Shown: positions 21,904 through 30,583, counted from the stretch's first letter. The stretch: 40,959 bases of DNA from Alphaproteobacteria bacterium (GCA_017513285.1 JAFXGD010000075.1:1-40959), one strand, 5' to 3'. The notes: a model not told the origin generated them from the letters alone. Numbers and translations are program-made.

Positions 21904-22830
21904 TTATGCGACATTCTGACGTTTATTATTTAACATACGCATCAAAACATCCTGTTGCAAATTGACAGACATTTGCATAACACGTTTTTTTGCCGCCACC
22001 ATCTGCTGTTGCACATTGACATTTTTCACACGCACCACAACCGGCATATCTGACTGTTCGGGCTGGGCCATTGGTTTTGGGGCCGATTGCATCGACGACC
22101 GCTGTGGCACATAGGGCCGTACACGTCCCGCCACCCCTGCATGATTTACCGCCATTTTGGCACGTTTTTGACCGTCCATAACGGTTGTGGCACGCTTGTT
22201 CAAGAAATATAGCAACAATGCCAATATCCACGCCACATATTGTGAATCATTCTGCATTTTTCCACAGGGCATCTGTACATCATTTGGCACAGAATTTACC
22301 GCAGCGTTTGCGACGACCGGTTGTGGTGTCGGCTGTTGCTTAACCGCACCCACGGCCGGCTTGACACTTTTTGTTGCACGCACATCAATCTTTTCTTCTG
22401 TCATTTCATTATATCGTGCCAAAATCAGATTGATTTCTGCCAAACCTTCACCCAGTAATTTTTTGCCATGCGCTTGTTTTTCCATCCGCTTTTCATCGGC
22501 CATATCAATATGTGTATCACTGTACCTGTTGGTCATTATAACTTTGGACCACATTTTTTTATGCGCCGCATACACATTACTTAAATATTGCGCCGCCAAA
22601 TTATTTGATTTTTGCTTTGTCCCAATCACAGCGCCACACATTTCCAATGCGCCTTGCCATGCACGGCCCACAGAATCGCCATTGGTCCAACGAACCCAAG
22701 ACGCACCTGAAAACATTTTCAGATATGCATTCACCAATGCATTTCTGTCACGCACATCCACACGATTTTGGATTTGTTGACTGACAGGAATTTTTACCGT
22801 TCCAAATGAATTATTCATCATATTCTGCAT
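21904..22830 (-). CDS. Hypothetical protein with one central transmembrane segment
   Basis: 308 residues, no family recognised. Residues ~1-150 look helical and soluble; SWVRWTNGDSVGRAWQGALEMCGA is reminiscent of the GESWMRAFDAL segment in the next gene. Residues ~155-195 are Val/Pro/Gln-rich. A hydrophobic segment (YVAWILALLLYFLN) lies at ~203-216. The rest is basic and Gln/Met/Val-rich. A single mid-protein helix with long tails on both sides suggests a membrane-anchored scaffold, but this is only inferred. The ATG at 22830 follows GGGGGGCAGGT. It is the first gene of a two-gene operon. Confidence 0.65.
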   Translation of the reverse strand: MQNMMNNSFGTVKIPVSQQIQNRVDVRDRNALVNAYLKMFSGASWVRWTNGDSVGRAWQGALEMCGAVIGTKQKSNNLAAQYLSNVYAAHKKMWSKVIMTNRYSDTHIDMADEKRMEKQAHGKKLLGEGLAEINLILARYNEMTEEKIDVRATKSVKPAVGAVKQQPTPQPVVANAAVNSVPNDVQMPCGKMQNDSQYVAWILALLLYFLNKRATTVMDGQKRAKMAVNHAGVAGRVRPYVPQRSSMQSAPKPMAQPEQSDMPVVVRVKNVNVQQQMVAAKKRVMQMSVNLQQDVLMRMLNNKRQNVA

Positions 22831-22998
22831 ACCTGCCCCCCTTTGATTGGGATAAATTAAAATTGCGCCATCACCATCTCTTATAATTATAAATCATGCG
22901 GTGACATTTTTCAACCCACCTGTCAAGAAAAAAGATTTTTTGACATATGTCCTAGTCTCATGCAAGAATAGAAATGTACATATCACAAACACATACTG

Positions 22999-23049
22999 TT
23001 GCCAATAATGGGCGGTATGGATATGTACCCGCATCTTGCCAATAATGGG
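22999..23049 (+). promoter_or_regulatory. Promoter with a 37-base-spaced direct repeat before the barrel gene
   Basis: TTGCCA (22999-23004), 17-base spacer and TATGTA (23022-23027) make a plausible promoter. The 14 bases TTGCCAATAATGGG at 22999-23012 recur exactly at 23036-23049, after the expected start site. The second copy could be an operator or a second -35. The rest of 22831-23081 holds no gene I can support. Confidence 0.45.
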
Positions 23050-23081
23050 GGTGTGGCATTTCATCGAAAACAAGGAGTTAA

Positions 23082-24143
23082 ATGATGAAAAAAACATTCA
23101 GCGCAGCAGTTGCATTGTCGGTCTTGGCGGCCCCTGCGATTGCAGCGAACTTGGAAAACCCGCTGTACATGCCAAAACAAGGCGCAGCATATTCCAAAAC
23201 ATCTGCGGGCGTTATGTATAAAATCGCCGACGCTTCTAAAGCCCATCAATTAAAACAACATGACGGCGCCACAGAATTTCCAATCTGGCGTCTGCACGAA
23301 GAATTAGGCTATGGTATTTTAGATAACTTAGAAGCATATGCCAAATTTGGTTATACCCACGACGATGACATTGGTCGTAAAGGTATGCATTTGGGCCGTG
23401 CGGGTTTAAAATACCGCGCAATTGACACAACCGACGGTTGGGCATGGGATTTATATGCCGACGCACAGTTGGGCGGAATCAGCGAAATGTCCGGTTCATA
23501 TGACATTGATGGTTTCACATATGATAACTATTCAAATGGTCGCTGGGGATTCCACGTTGGAACGCAGTTTGGTAGACAATGGTCAAAATTCAGCACCGCC
23601 GCTTTCGTAGAAGTCCTGCGCACATTCGGCAACGACAACAACAGCATTGATGTTACAGGTATGCCTTTTTATGTCGAGGCTCTTGGAATGTCGTTTAACA
23701 ACAGACAATTTGGTTTTCCAGACGAAATCTCAGTTGATTTGAAATCGACAACAGAAATCAATGCCGGTTTGAAAATGTTTTATCAGTTGGATGACCGTTG
23801 GTCATTTGGTGGTGGTCTGACATACAAACACCATTCTGATAACGGCGTAGAAGGCCTGGCAACCAGATTGGGCAAAATTGACACTGGCAACACAACATAT
23901 GACCATATGTTAACTGCTGGTAAAGCACAAGAAGCCGCAATCAACAAATTAATGGCGGTTGTAGAAGATATGGAAGACGGTTTTGACGAATATATCGTCA
24001 ACCTGACCGCTGCATATCAAATGACAGACACAACCCAGGTTGCTGTTTACGGCGAATACACATTTGACGAATCACACGCAAATTCCCAGAACGGCACAGA
24101 TGTCAAAGCGGAATTGGGCGTTCGTTTGAATGTTCAGTTCTAA
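23082..24143 (+). CDS. Outer-membrane beta-barrel protein
   Basis: 353 residues. The signal peptide MMKKTFSAAVALSVLAAPAIA is followed by alternating amphipathic strands (LEAYAKFGYTH, WAWDLYADAQLGG, RWGFHVGTQFG, RWSFGGGLTYKHHS, TQVAVYGEYTF) and a C-terminal LGVRLNVQF. The terminal Phe and strand pattern mark a Gram-negative outer-membrane barrel of about 14-16 strands, perhaps a porin or a channel for small solutes. The exact family is not recognised. The start follows AAGGAGTTA, an excellent ribosome site; a second ATG follows directly. It is monocistronic with its own terminator, and the regular use of favoured codons suggests good expression. Confidence 0.75.
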   Translation: MMKKTFSAAVALSVLAAPAIAANLENPLYMPKQGAAYSKTSAGVMYKIADASKAHQLKQHDGATEFPIWRLHEELGYGILDNLEAYAKFGYTHDDDIGRKGMHLGRAGLKYRAIDTTDGWAWDLYADAQLGGISEMSGSYDIDGFTYDNYSNGRWGFHVGTQFGRQWSKFSTAAFVEVLRTFGNDNNSIDVTGMPFYVEALGMSFNNRQFGFPDEISVDLKSTTEINAGLKMFYQLDDRWSFGGGLTYKHHSDNGVEGLATRLGKIDTGNTTYDHMLTAGKAQEAAINKLMAVVEDMEDGFDEYIVNLTAAYQMTDTTQVAVYGEYTFDESHANSQNGTDVKAELGVRLNVQF

Positions 24144-24183
24144 TTTCAGAACACAAAATAAAAACAAATAATATATATTGGAC

Positions 24184-24213
24184 AGAATCCCACCATTTGG
24201 TGGGATTTTATTT
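24184..24213 (+). terminator. Intrinsic terminator after the barrel gene
   Basis: Nine-base-pair stem AATCCCACC (24186-24194) with GGTGGGATT (24199-24207), then TTATTT. Confidence 0.8.
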
Positions 24214-24216
24214 GCA

Positions 24217-24246
24217 ACAAAAAATGGGGCGAACGCCCCATTTTAC
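24217..24246 (-). terminator. Intrinsic terminator of the rnhB-pgk-DUF1015 operon
   Basis: Stem AAAATGGGGC (24221-24230) with GCCCCATTTT (24235-24244), loop GAAC; in the minus direction it is followed by TTTTTTG. Confidence 0.75.
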
Positions 24247-24257
24247 ACAGATATTGT

Positions 24258-25496
24258 TTACGACAATTTATGGATAACCAAACCACTGCGCAACTTTGGT
24301 TCAAACCAAGTCGTTTTTGGTGGCATGATATTGCCTGTATCTGCAATGTCGATAATTTGACGCATTGTAACCGGATACAGCGCAAATGCCGCAACCATTT
24401 CACCACTGTCAACACGCTTTTGCAATTCGCCCAAACCACGAATTCCACCAACAAAGTCGATACGTTTAGATGTACGTAAATCGCCCAATTCCAAAATTTT
24501 ATCAAACACTAAATTTGACAATACGGTCACATCCAACACACCAATTGGATCATTGTCATCATATGTGCCGGCTTTGGCGGTCAAAGAATACCATTTGCCA
24601 TCCAAATACATACCAAAGTTATGTAATGCATTTGGTTTATAAATTTCGGCACCATTTTCAACAACATCAAATGATTCGGACAATTTTTCCAAAAATTCCG
24701 CAGGTGTCAGACCATTTAAATCCTTTACCACACGGTTATAGTCAATAATCTTTAACTGACTTTCTGGGAAAATCACCGCCAAGAAATAGTTATATTCTTC
24801 TGCCCCCGTATGATTTGGATTTGCCGCACGTTTTTCTGCACCAACCAAAGCCGCCGCCGCCGTACGATGATGCCCATCGGCAACATACAACGCCGGAATT
24901 TCCGCAAAGATTTCTGTAATACGTGCATTTACCGCCGCATCACGAATCGCCCAGAAAGTATGGCCAAACCCATCTTCGGCAACAAAATCATATTCTGGCG
25001 CTTGATTTTTTACAATATTTTCAACAATTTCGTTCATTTCCGCAACATCTGGATACGCAAAGAACACCGGTTCAATATTTGCATCTTGGATACGAACGTG
25101 AATCATACGATCTTCTTCTTTATCTTTACGTGTCAATTCATGCTTTTTGATTTTGCCGGTCATATAGTCATCAACATTTGCCGCCGCCACCAATCCATAT
25201 TGGGTACGTCCATCCATCGTCTGGGCATAAACATAGTACATTTCGGCATCATCTTGGACCAACCAACCACGTTCCTGCCACAGTTTGAAATTTTCAACCG
25301 CTTTGTCATAAACCGGCTGCGAATGTTCATCTGCGATTGGGTCAAAATCAATTTCAGGTTTAATAATATGCAACAAAGACTTTTCACCTGCTTCCATTTT
25401 GGCTTCGACCGAATTCAGAACGTCATACGGACGTGATGCCACTTCGGCGGCCAATTCTTTTGGTGGTCTGACCCCTGCAAAAGGTTTAATTTTCAT
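24258..25496 (-). CDS. DUF1015 family protein
   Basis: 412 residues. The N-terminus MKIKPFAGVRPPKELAAEVA...PYDV, the motif YVADGHHRTAAA and the DGK-W-Y-SLTAK segment are typical of DUF1015 proteins, a widespread cytosolic family without settled function that is often encoded near serine or glycolytic enzymes. Here it follows pgk by 23 bases in the same direction, which supports a link to 3-phosphoglycerate metabolism, though that is inferred from position only. The ATG at 25496 follows an AAAGGAGT ribosome site. It is last in the rnhB-pgk-DUF1015 operon, followed by a terminator. Confidence 0.88.
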   Translation of the reverse strand: MKIKPFAGVRPPKELAAEVASRPYDVLNSVEAKMEAGEKSLLHIIKPEIDFDPIADEHSQPVYDKAVENFKLWQERGWLVQDDAEMYYVYAQTMDGRTQYGLVAAANVDDYMTGKIKKHELTRKDKEEDRMIHVRIQDANIEPVFFAYPDVAEMNEIVENIVKNQAPEYDFVAEDGFGHTFWAIRDAAVNARITEIFAEIPALYVADGHHRTAAAALVGAEKRAANPNHTGAEEYNYFLAVIFPESQLKIIDYNRVVKDLNGLTPAEFLEKLSESFDVVENGAEIYKPNALHNFGMYLDGKWYSLTAKAGTYDDNDPIGVLDVTVLSNLVFDKILELGDLRTSKRIDFVGGIRGLGELQKRVDSGEMVAAFALYPVTMRQIIDIADTGNIMPPKTTWFEPKLRSGLVIHKLS

Positions 25497-25519
25497 GCTT
25501 ACTCCTTTTTTTTGTTAAA

Positions 25520-26689
25520 TTAATTGTTTTCTAAAATCGCAACACCCGGCAAAGTCCGCCCTTCGATAAATTCCAAGAACGCCCCACCACCGGTTGACAC
25601 ATATGTAATATCATCTTTGACGCCACAGGCCTCTAATGCGGCGACGGTATCCCCACCACCGACAATACTGTCCAATTTTCCGGCACGTGTTTGTTCTGCG
25701 ATTGCATTTGCAATTGCAAACGAACCATACGACCACGTTGGCGCCCATTCCGCCATACCAACCGTACCATTCCAAATAACGGTACGTGCCGTGCGAATTT
25801 CCGCCACGTCACGTTCGGTCGTCTGGATTCCTGCATCAATGATAACATCATCATCTGCTATTTCTGTAAAATCTTTATTGGAACGCACCGCATCACGTGC
25901 AAATTCTTTGGCGACGCCTTTATCCAACGGCAATAAAACCCGACAATTGTTCTGCTTGGCGAAATCCAATATTTCCAATGCGGTATCTTTTTGATCTGCT
26001 TCGTACAAAGAGTTCCCAACACGTCCCCCCATTGCATAATTAAATGTCGTCCCCAGCGCCCCACCAATAATCAGTGTATCCGACAATTTTGCCAATGCCT
26101 TTAACACGCCAATTTTGGTTGAAACCTTGCTGCCCGCCACAATCGACAGCAAAGGCCGTTGTGGATTGTCCATAACAACCGACAAATGTTCTATTTCCGC
26201 CGCCAACAGTTCACCCGCATACGACGGCAATATTTCTGCAACGCCAACGGTACTGGCATGCGCACGATGGGACACCGCAAAGGCATCATTAATAAACAAA
26301 TCATATCCACGTGCCAATTCCGCTGCGAATCCAACATCATTCTGCTCTTCCCCTGCATAAAACCGAACGTTTTCCAACAGAACCACATCCCCATCCTGCA
26401 TATTCGCCAAAAAATCTTTATCCAAGCAATCATCAATCAGTTTTATTCCCATATATTCTGCAATTGGACGCAGACTGTATTCCATATTGCGCACACCTTT
26501 TGGGCGTCCACGATGTGCCACAATCGCAACACGTGCGCCGGCGGCACGCAATTTATTTATTGTTGGCATACTTTGTTCGATACGGAACGCATCTGTTATT
26601 TTACCATCAACAATTTGAACATTAAAATCATCACGCAGTAACACATACCGACCACGCAAATCCAAATTATCAATCGTTCGCAATTTCAT
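25520..26689 (-). CDS. pgk: Phosphoglycerate kinase
   Basis: Transfers phosphate from 1,3-bisphosphoglycerate to ADP in glycolysis. At 389 residues it has the normal length. Seen in order are the N-terminal substrate loop LLRDDFNVQ (family RxDxNxP; Arg, Asp and Asn are kept, while the usual Val and Pro are replaced). Next come AHRGRPKG, the nucleotide-domain KVSTKIGVL and VIWNGTVGMAEW, and the C-terminal GGGDT and STGGGAFLEFIEG. The start overlaps the end of rnhB by 20 bases, and its AAAGGATAAAA ribosome site lies inside rnhB, so the two are translationally coupled. No glyceraldehyde-3-phosphate dehydrogenase is next to it. Confidence 0.97.
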   Translation of the reverse strand: MKLRTIDNLDLRGRYVLLRDDFNVQIVDGKITDAFRIEQSMPTINKLRAAGARVAIVAHRGRPKGVRNMEYSLRPIAEYMGIKLIDDCLDKDFLANMQDGDVVLLENVRFYAGEEQNDVGFAAELARGYDLFINDAFAVSHRAHASTVGVAEILPSYAGELLAAEIEHLSVVMDNPQRPLLSIVAGSKVSTKIGVLKALAKLSDTLIIGGALGTTFNYAMGGRVGNSLYEADQKDTALEILDFAKQNNCRVLLPLDKGVAKEFARDAVRSNKDFTEIADDDVIIDAGIQTTERDVAEIRTARTVIWNGTVGMAEWAPTWSYGSFAIANAIAEQTRAGKLDSIVGGGDTVAALEACGVKDDITYVSTGGGAFLEFIEGRTLPGVAILENN

Positions 26690-27296
26690 TTTTTATCCTT
26701 TCCTTAACAGGTCCAAAGCTTTTTCTGTGGTGTTGATTTATACCATACTTTTCAATTGCTTGCAAATGCGATTGTGTGGGATATCCCGCATTTTTATCCC
26801 AACCGTATTCGGGATATTCCAACGCCAATTCACGCATTATTTTATCACGTGTTTCTTTGGCGATAATTGACGCCGCCGCAATTGACATCGACAACCCATC
26901 CCCTTTGACAACAGGCTCCCCCACCAAACCATCCGGCAACCTGTTCCCGTCAACCAAACAAAACCGGGGCGAACACTGCAAAGATTCCACCGCACGTCGC
27001 ATTGCCAACATAGATGCCCATAAAATATTTAAATCGTCAATTTCGGCGGGTGAACATTGCCCCACCGCCCACCATGTATTATTCTGAATCCATTCACATG
27101 CCACCGCCCTTTGTTTTGCGGTCATTTTTTTCGAATCACGAATAACAACCGGAATATCCACATCATATCGTGGAAATACAACCGCCGCCGCCACAACCGG
27201 CCCACACAATGGCCCACGTCCCGCTTCATCAACACCGGCCACCAAACCGTCACACAGTTTTTGTTCCAAAGAAAAATCTGGGGCATTTACCTTCAT
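26670..27296 (-). CDS. rnhB: Ribonuclease HII
   Basis: Removes ribonucleotides and RNA from RNA-DNA hybrids. 208 residues from the ATG at 27296; an in-frame TTG at 27329 would overlap the promoter. The catalytic signature VAGVDEAGRGPLCGPV gives the first Asp and Glu; the other carboxylates lie in VIRDSKK, CLVDGN and the C-terminal half. The motif SIAAASIIAKETRD is also typical. The C-terminus includes GYPTQSHLQAIEKYGINQHHRKSF. It is first in the operon with pgk and DUF1015 and overlaps pgk by 20 bases. Confidence 0.95.
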   Translation of the reverse strand: MKVNAPDFSLEQKLCDGLVAGVDEAGRGPLCGPVVAAAVVFPRYDVDIPVVIRDSKKMTAKQRAVACEWIQNNTWWAVGQCSPAEIDDLNILWASMLAMRRAVESLQCSPRFCLVDGNRLPDGLVGEPVVKGDGLSMSIAAASIIAKETRDKIMRELALEYPEYGWDKNAGYPTQSHLQAIEKYGINQHHRKSFGPVKERIKNEIAND

Positions 27297-27304
27297 CGCC
27301 CCAG

Positions 27305-27333
27305 ATATTAACACCAAAAAATTTCCCAACCAA
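27305..27333 (-). promoter_or_regulatory. Promoter of rnhB-pgk-DUF1015, near-leaderless
   Basis: Minus-strand TTGGTT (27333-27328), 17-base spacer, TAATAT (27310-27305), then eight bases to the ATG at 27296. Confidence 0.5.
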
Positions 27334-27349
27334 GTAATTTTTTAAAAAT

Positions 27350-28219
27350 TTACATCAATCCAAAAGATGTAATATAGTTAAAGGAAATTCCCATAATAAA
27401 ATTACTGCCGTAAACATCAACACCACGCGCCCTGGCACGACGATATTGCACATATGGTCCCATGGTTAAATCACCCCATAAATTTGTATCCATACGCACA
27501 ACGGCACTTAAATCACGTTCCAAATCTGTTGGAATAAATTCGGAATAACTTAAATATTCACGATAGTATCCATTGGTGGATAATTTTACACCTTCACGGA
27601 CTTGATACTCTAAACGCCAACCGATTTCTGCGGCCATTTTACTGGTCTGATCACCGGCATACGTAAAGTCATATTCATACACCCCGGTTAAATATAGACT
27701 TTTGATAATCTGGTTATCAAATAATGACAAACCCGCATTGGCACGCAAGATATTTTGTCGTGGCGTACTGTCTGCGGTTTTAAATTCTGTATCGTATGCC
27801 CCACGAACCGTCGGGCCAAATTTAAATCCGGAAAATTCCCAGCACGCATATGATAAATTACTGGAAAACAATATATCATCGGCATTTTCACTGACTGTGA
27901 CGGGTTCATCATATGGCTTTAATTTTGTTTCCCCATATTCCATGAACAAAGAATTATCCCATTGAAAGCGATTTTTATTATATTCCAATGCGGTATCGAA
28001 CACACCTTTGATAAAGTCTTGACTGTCTGCCTTTAACGCAGATACGGGTGATTCTTGATAATATTCGGAATTTCTGACATCTGTTTTGGACCATTCCAAT
28101 CCGATACGACGCACCGCCAAATTCAGCGTTGTCGCATTTTCCGTCACAACGTCATCTGCCGCATATGCCGCACCCGACAATAACACAGCCAACATTACAC
28201 CACATACATTTTTCACCAC
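27350..28219 (-). CDS. Outer-membrane barrel protein, unknown family
   Basis: 289 residues. Signal peptide to about residue 20 (KNVCGVMLAVLLSGAAYA), then alternating strands rich in Tyr, Trp, Asp and Glu (RFQWDNSLFMEYGET, CWEFSGFKFGPTVRGAY, SLYLTGVYEYDFTY, AEIGWRLEYQ, DLTMGPYVQYRR). The C-terminus is FIMGISFNYITSFGLM, so a final Phe is not at the very end. The start codon is GTG at 28219 after AAAGGTGAT; a second GTG follows. It looks like a barrel of roughly 12 strands, function unknown. It lies 30 bases after the gene at 28250-28870 and is probably the last gene of that operon. No clear hairpin follows before rnhB. Confidence 0.7.
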   Translation of the reverse strand: MVKNVCGVMLAVLLSGAAYAADDVVTENATTLNLAVRRIGLEWSKTDVRNSEYYQESPVSALKADSQDFIKGVFDTALEYNKNRFQWDNSLFMEYGETKLKPYDEPVTVSENADDILFSSNLSYACWEFSGFKFGPTVRGAYDTEFKTADSTPRQNILRANAGLSLFDNQIIKSLYLTGVYEYDFTYAGDQTSKMAAEIGWRLEYQVREGVKLSTNGYYREYLSYSEFIPTDLERDLSAVVRMDTNLWGDLTMGPYVQYRRARARGVDVYGSNFIMGISFNYITSFGLM

Positions 28220-28249
28220 ATCACCTTTCTTTTATTATAACAACTAAAA

Positions 28250-28870
28250 TTATTTCCAAATGCGCAAATCACCGTCTTGGTCGGCGTACCTCCACCCTGC
28301 GCCACGGATGGCGATGGTAAAGTCTGTCCGTTTAGACTTTGGCAATTTCAACTGGGCCGTATTTGCATTTAAACTGACCACATCCAATATAATATCACGA
28401 TTACGTGTCACCCGGTTCAATTCGGACCAATCCATCAATTTATCTTTCATGGTCACGTTAACAACAAAAGTATCACCCACATCATCGGTCGGCAACCAAT
28501 TTTGAATTTCATGCTGTGTCAACCACGTCCGTGCGGCATTGATATCAATTGTCATAGAAACAGATGCCGAATACGTTGTATCTGATGTTTGTTCACCATC
28601 GATACTGGACGATTGAATCAGATTTGCCAATTCATCTGCACCGGCCTTGTTTATTGCATCACGCACGGCATCTGCATCGGCATACTGACGTAATTTATCA
28701 TTTAAAATCTGACGACGTGCCTCATCAAATGCCATATTTTTTGCCGTTGCGGCGGTATCACTGGTAACGTTGACGGACGCCGTTCCCTGCAACGAAACAG
28801 CAAACGACGCCGTCATCCCCCCCACCAAGAAAGAAACTGTTAATAAAAATACTTTACCTATTACTGCCAT
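28250..28870 (-). CDS. Exported protein of unknown function
   Basis: 206 residues from the ATG at 28870; a longer start at 28885 overlaps the upstream gene further. The signal peptide is MAVIGKVFLLTVSFLVGGMTASFA. The mature part begins SLQGTASVNV, with an Ala-rich helix (AFDEARRQILNDKLRQYADA) followed by alternating beta strands. A strand-helix-strand start with DEARRQIL loosely resembles periplasmic LPP20-type repeats, but I would not name a family. It begins within two bases of the stop of the omptin-like gene, so it is translationally coupled to it and may be a periplasmic partner of that barrel. Confidence 0.65.
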   Translation of the reverse strand: MAVIGKVFLLTVSFLVGGMTASFAVSLQGTASVNVTSDTAATAKNMAFDEARRQILNDKLRQYADADAVRDAINKAGADELANLIQSSSIDGEQTSDTTYSASVSMTIDINAARTWLTQHEIQNWLPTDDVGDTFVVNVTMKDKLMDWSELNRVTRNRDIILDVVSLNANTAQLKLPKSKRTDFTIAIRGAGWRYADQDGDLRIWK

Positions 28871-28871
28871 A

Positions 28872-30410
28872 TCAGAACTTCGCATTTATCCCCACACGAA
28901 TCCCCATTGATTTATAGAAAGATTCAATTTCACCCGCTGCTTTACAAACCCATCCCGGACATTCTTCTTCCAATTGCTTGATTGCAATTGCGCTTGAATC
29001 CCCCGTATCTGGGTTTAACATATCACTCTCGGTTTTACCTTTGTCCTGCCATTGATTCAACAGCGTATTGTAATACTCCTCATACATCGCCCCATTCAGA
29101 TACGTTGTTGCATCTGCATCTGACACAGTATAGTAATCATATGTCACCCCAATTGACAGCGCCACCGTATCTGTAATTGCGGTTGACCAATTTGCCCCCA
29201 ACCCCAAATGGAACGCCGAACCAATTCCCGCATCATCTTCAATAGATTTTGGATGCGCCCAGTCAAATCTGTATGGTTGGTCACCGATTGCATTATATGA
29301 CGGCAACCCCAATTCAACGTATCCGTTAACCGAATTATTATTATTTATGTCATACAACATATCCAACGCAAAGTAAGGCCCCGACCATTCCACTTCGTAC
29401 GAATGCGAAACACCCGGCTGCTCGTAATAGAAAGTATCGCCCGGACTTACAAACTCTATACTGCCCATACCCGCCCCGGGAACAGGGATTGCGATTTCGT
29501 CATTTAAATCCAACTTATCATCGCCATTTGTATCACTGCGAACCGCCAACAACGCATTACCATTACGGTCATAGAAAATCAGCACAGGATCACAATCAAT
29601 CTCATCCGTTCCTTCAACGGTAAAGCAACCACCACTGCCACTGAATGTATCGACAGACAGCCCTTTATTATTTTCGGTTTCCAATTTATATTTTAAATAT
29701 CTCCACCCAACGGTTGGTGTGATTTTAAAATTTCCCCACTGCATAAAGTCCGTCAATCCAATTCCGACATTAAATCCCAACATATCACCGCCCGAACTGG
29801 CCCCGACAGACAATGCATGTCCAATTTGATCCCCTAACTCATTACCGGCAGTATCAACCCACTGAACAACAAAGTAGCCACCATTGGTAATATCATCGTC
29901 AATCATATTTGCATCACCGGCCTGCATACCATACTGCAACCCCGCACTTAAACGCATTGACGCACGTCCCGCATTAAAGTCATAATTCGCATTCAAATCG
30001 AACACATTCCAATTAATATCGTCATATCGCAGTATAGACCCCGATTCATTCATTTCGAATTTCCATGCGGCCATCTGTCGCGAAAACCCGGCCCCCACCG
30101 ACAATCCATTTTTATTTACAACATTATTCTTCAGTTGCAGATTGGCCCGACTTTGCGATTGTTGTTGCGTACCACGTGTTCCCATGGACGGCGCAGTATA
30201 GCCCGCATTTGCATATTGATTTCTGTTGTATGCAGACACGCCTTGGGCGGAATAGTTCGCATTTTGATTACGTTGCGCATAAGAACGTTGCGCATACCCA
30301 ACCTGGGGCGACTGATAATTTCCGGTATAATATGTACCTGCGGCATCAACTGCAACCGGCATCAGTCCCAAAACCGACCATCCAACCAGACCTGGCAAAA
30401 ACTTCATCAT
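28872..30410 (-). CDS. Omptin-like outer-membrane barrel with a calcium-loop insertion
   Basis: 512 residues from the ATG at 30410 (AAAGGATTGT in front; the longer start at 30527 would run into the tRNA). Signal peptide ~1-23, then a Gln/Asn/Tyr-rich stretch (~25-100), then a barrel ending in GINAKF. Strand order and spacing recall omptin proteases. ANMIDDDI (D171, D173) resembles the omptin NMVDQD active site, and FDWAHP (D383, H386) sits where omptins have D-E-H. TVGWRYLKY and SGPYFALDMLYDI also sit where omptin strands lie. Between them is an insertion of ~90 residues with an EF-hand/dockerin-like loop (D293-T-N-G-D-D-K-L-D-L-N-D-E305). The D/H spacing differs by one residue from OmpT, so activity is uncertain. 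It is first in an operon with the two genes downstream. Confidence 0.55.
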   Translation of the reverse strand: MMKFLPGLVGWSVLGLMPVAVDAAGTYYTGNYQSPQVGYAQRSYAQRNQNANYSAQGVSAYNRNQYANAGYTAPSMGTRGTQQQSQSRANLQLKNNVVNKNGLSVGAGFSRQMAAWKFEMNESGSILRYDDINWNVFDLNANYDFNAGRASMRLSAGLQYGMQAGDANMIDDDITNGGYFVVQWVDTAGNELGDQIGHALSVGASSGGDMLGFNVGIGLTDFMQWGNFKITPTVGWRYLKYKLETENNKGLSVDTFSGSGGCFTVEGTDEIDCDPVLIFYDRNGNALLAVRSDTNGDDKLDLNDEIAIPVPGAGMGSIEFVSPGDTFYYEQPGVSHSYEVEWSGPYFALDMLYDINNNNSVNGYVELGLPSYNAIGDQPYRFDWAHPKSIEDDAGIGSAFHLGLGANWSTAITDTVALSIGVTYDYYTVSDADATTYLNGAMYEEYYNTLLNQWQDKGKTESDMLNPDTGDSSAIAIKQLEEECPGWVCKAAGEIESFYKSMGIRVGINAKF

Positions 30411-30435
30411 ACAATCCTTTCCTGTATCAAAGAAG

Positions 30436-30464
30436 ATTTTATCATAAAAAATGTTGAAAAACAA
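30436..30464 (-). promoter_or_regulatory. Promoter of the omptin-like operon
   Basis: Minus-strand TTGTTT (30464-30459), 17-base spacer, TAAAAT (30441-30436), about 25 bases before the ATG at 30410. Confidence 0.55.
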
Positions 30465-30494
30465 ATCGGATATTGCAAAAATAATATCTGCATT

Positions 30495-30579
30495 GCGATC
30501 ATGGTGGAATTGGTAGACACGCAGCACTAAGGATGCTGTGGGGCAACCCTTGGGGGTTCAAGTCCCCCTGGTCGCACCA
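30495..30579 (+). tRNA. tRNA-Leu(AAG), with encoded CCA
   Basis: Acceptor GCGATCA pairs with TGGTCGC. The D arm GTGGAATTGGTAGACAC is typical of leucine tRNA, and there is a long variable arm (TGGGGCAACCCTT). The T arm is GGGGG-TTCAAGT-CCCCC, ending ACCA. The anticodon stem CAGCA/TGCTG encloses CTAAGGA, giving AAG. Bacteria usually use GAG here. Confidence 0.92.
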
Positions 30580-30583
30580 CCAA

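Noticed and set aside
21353-22830. Zorya-type defence operon formed with 19407-21327
   Set aside because: The two genes converge on the motor pair rather than being co-transcribed with it, and show no helicase or nuclease motif; kept only as a question.
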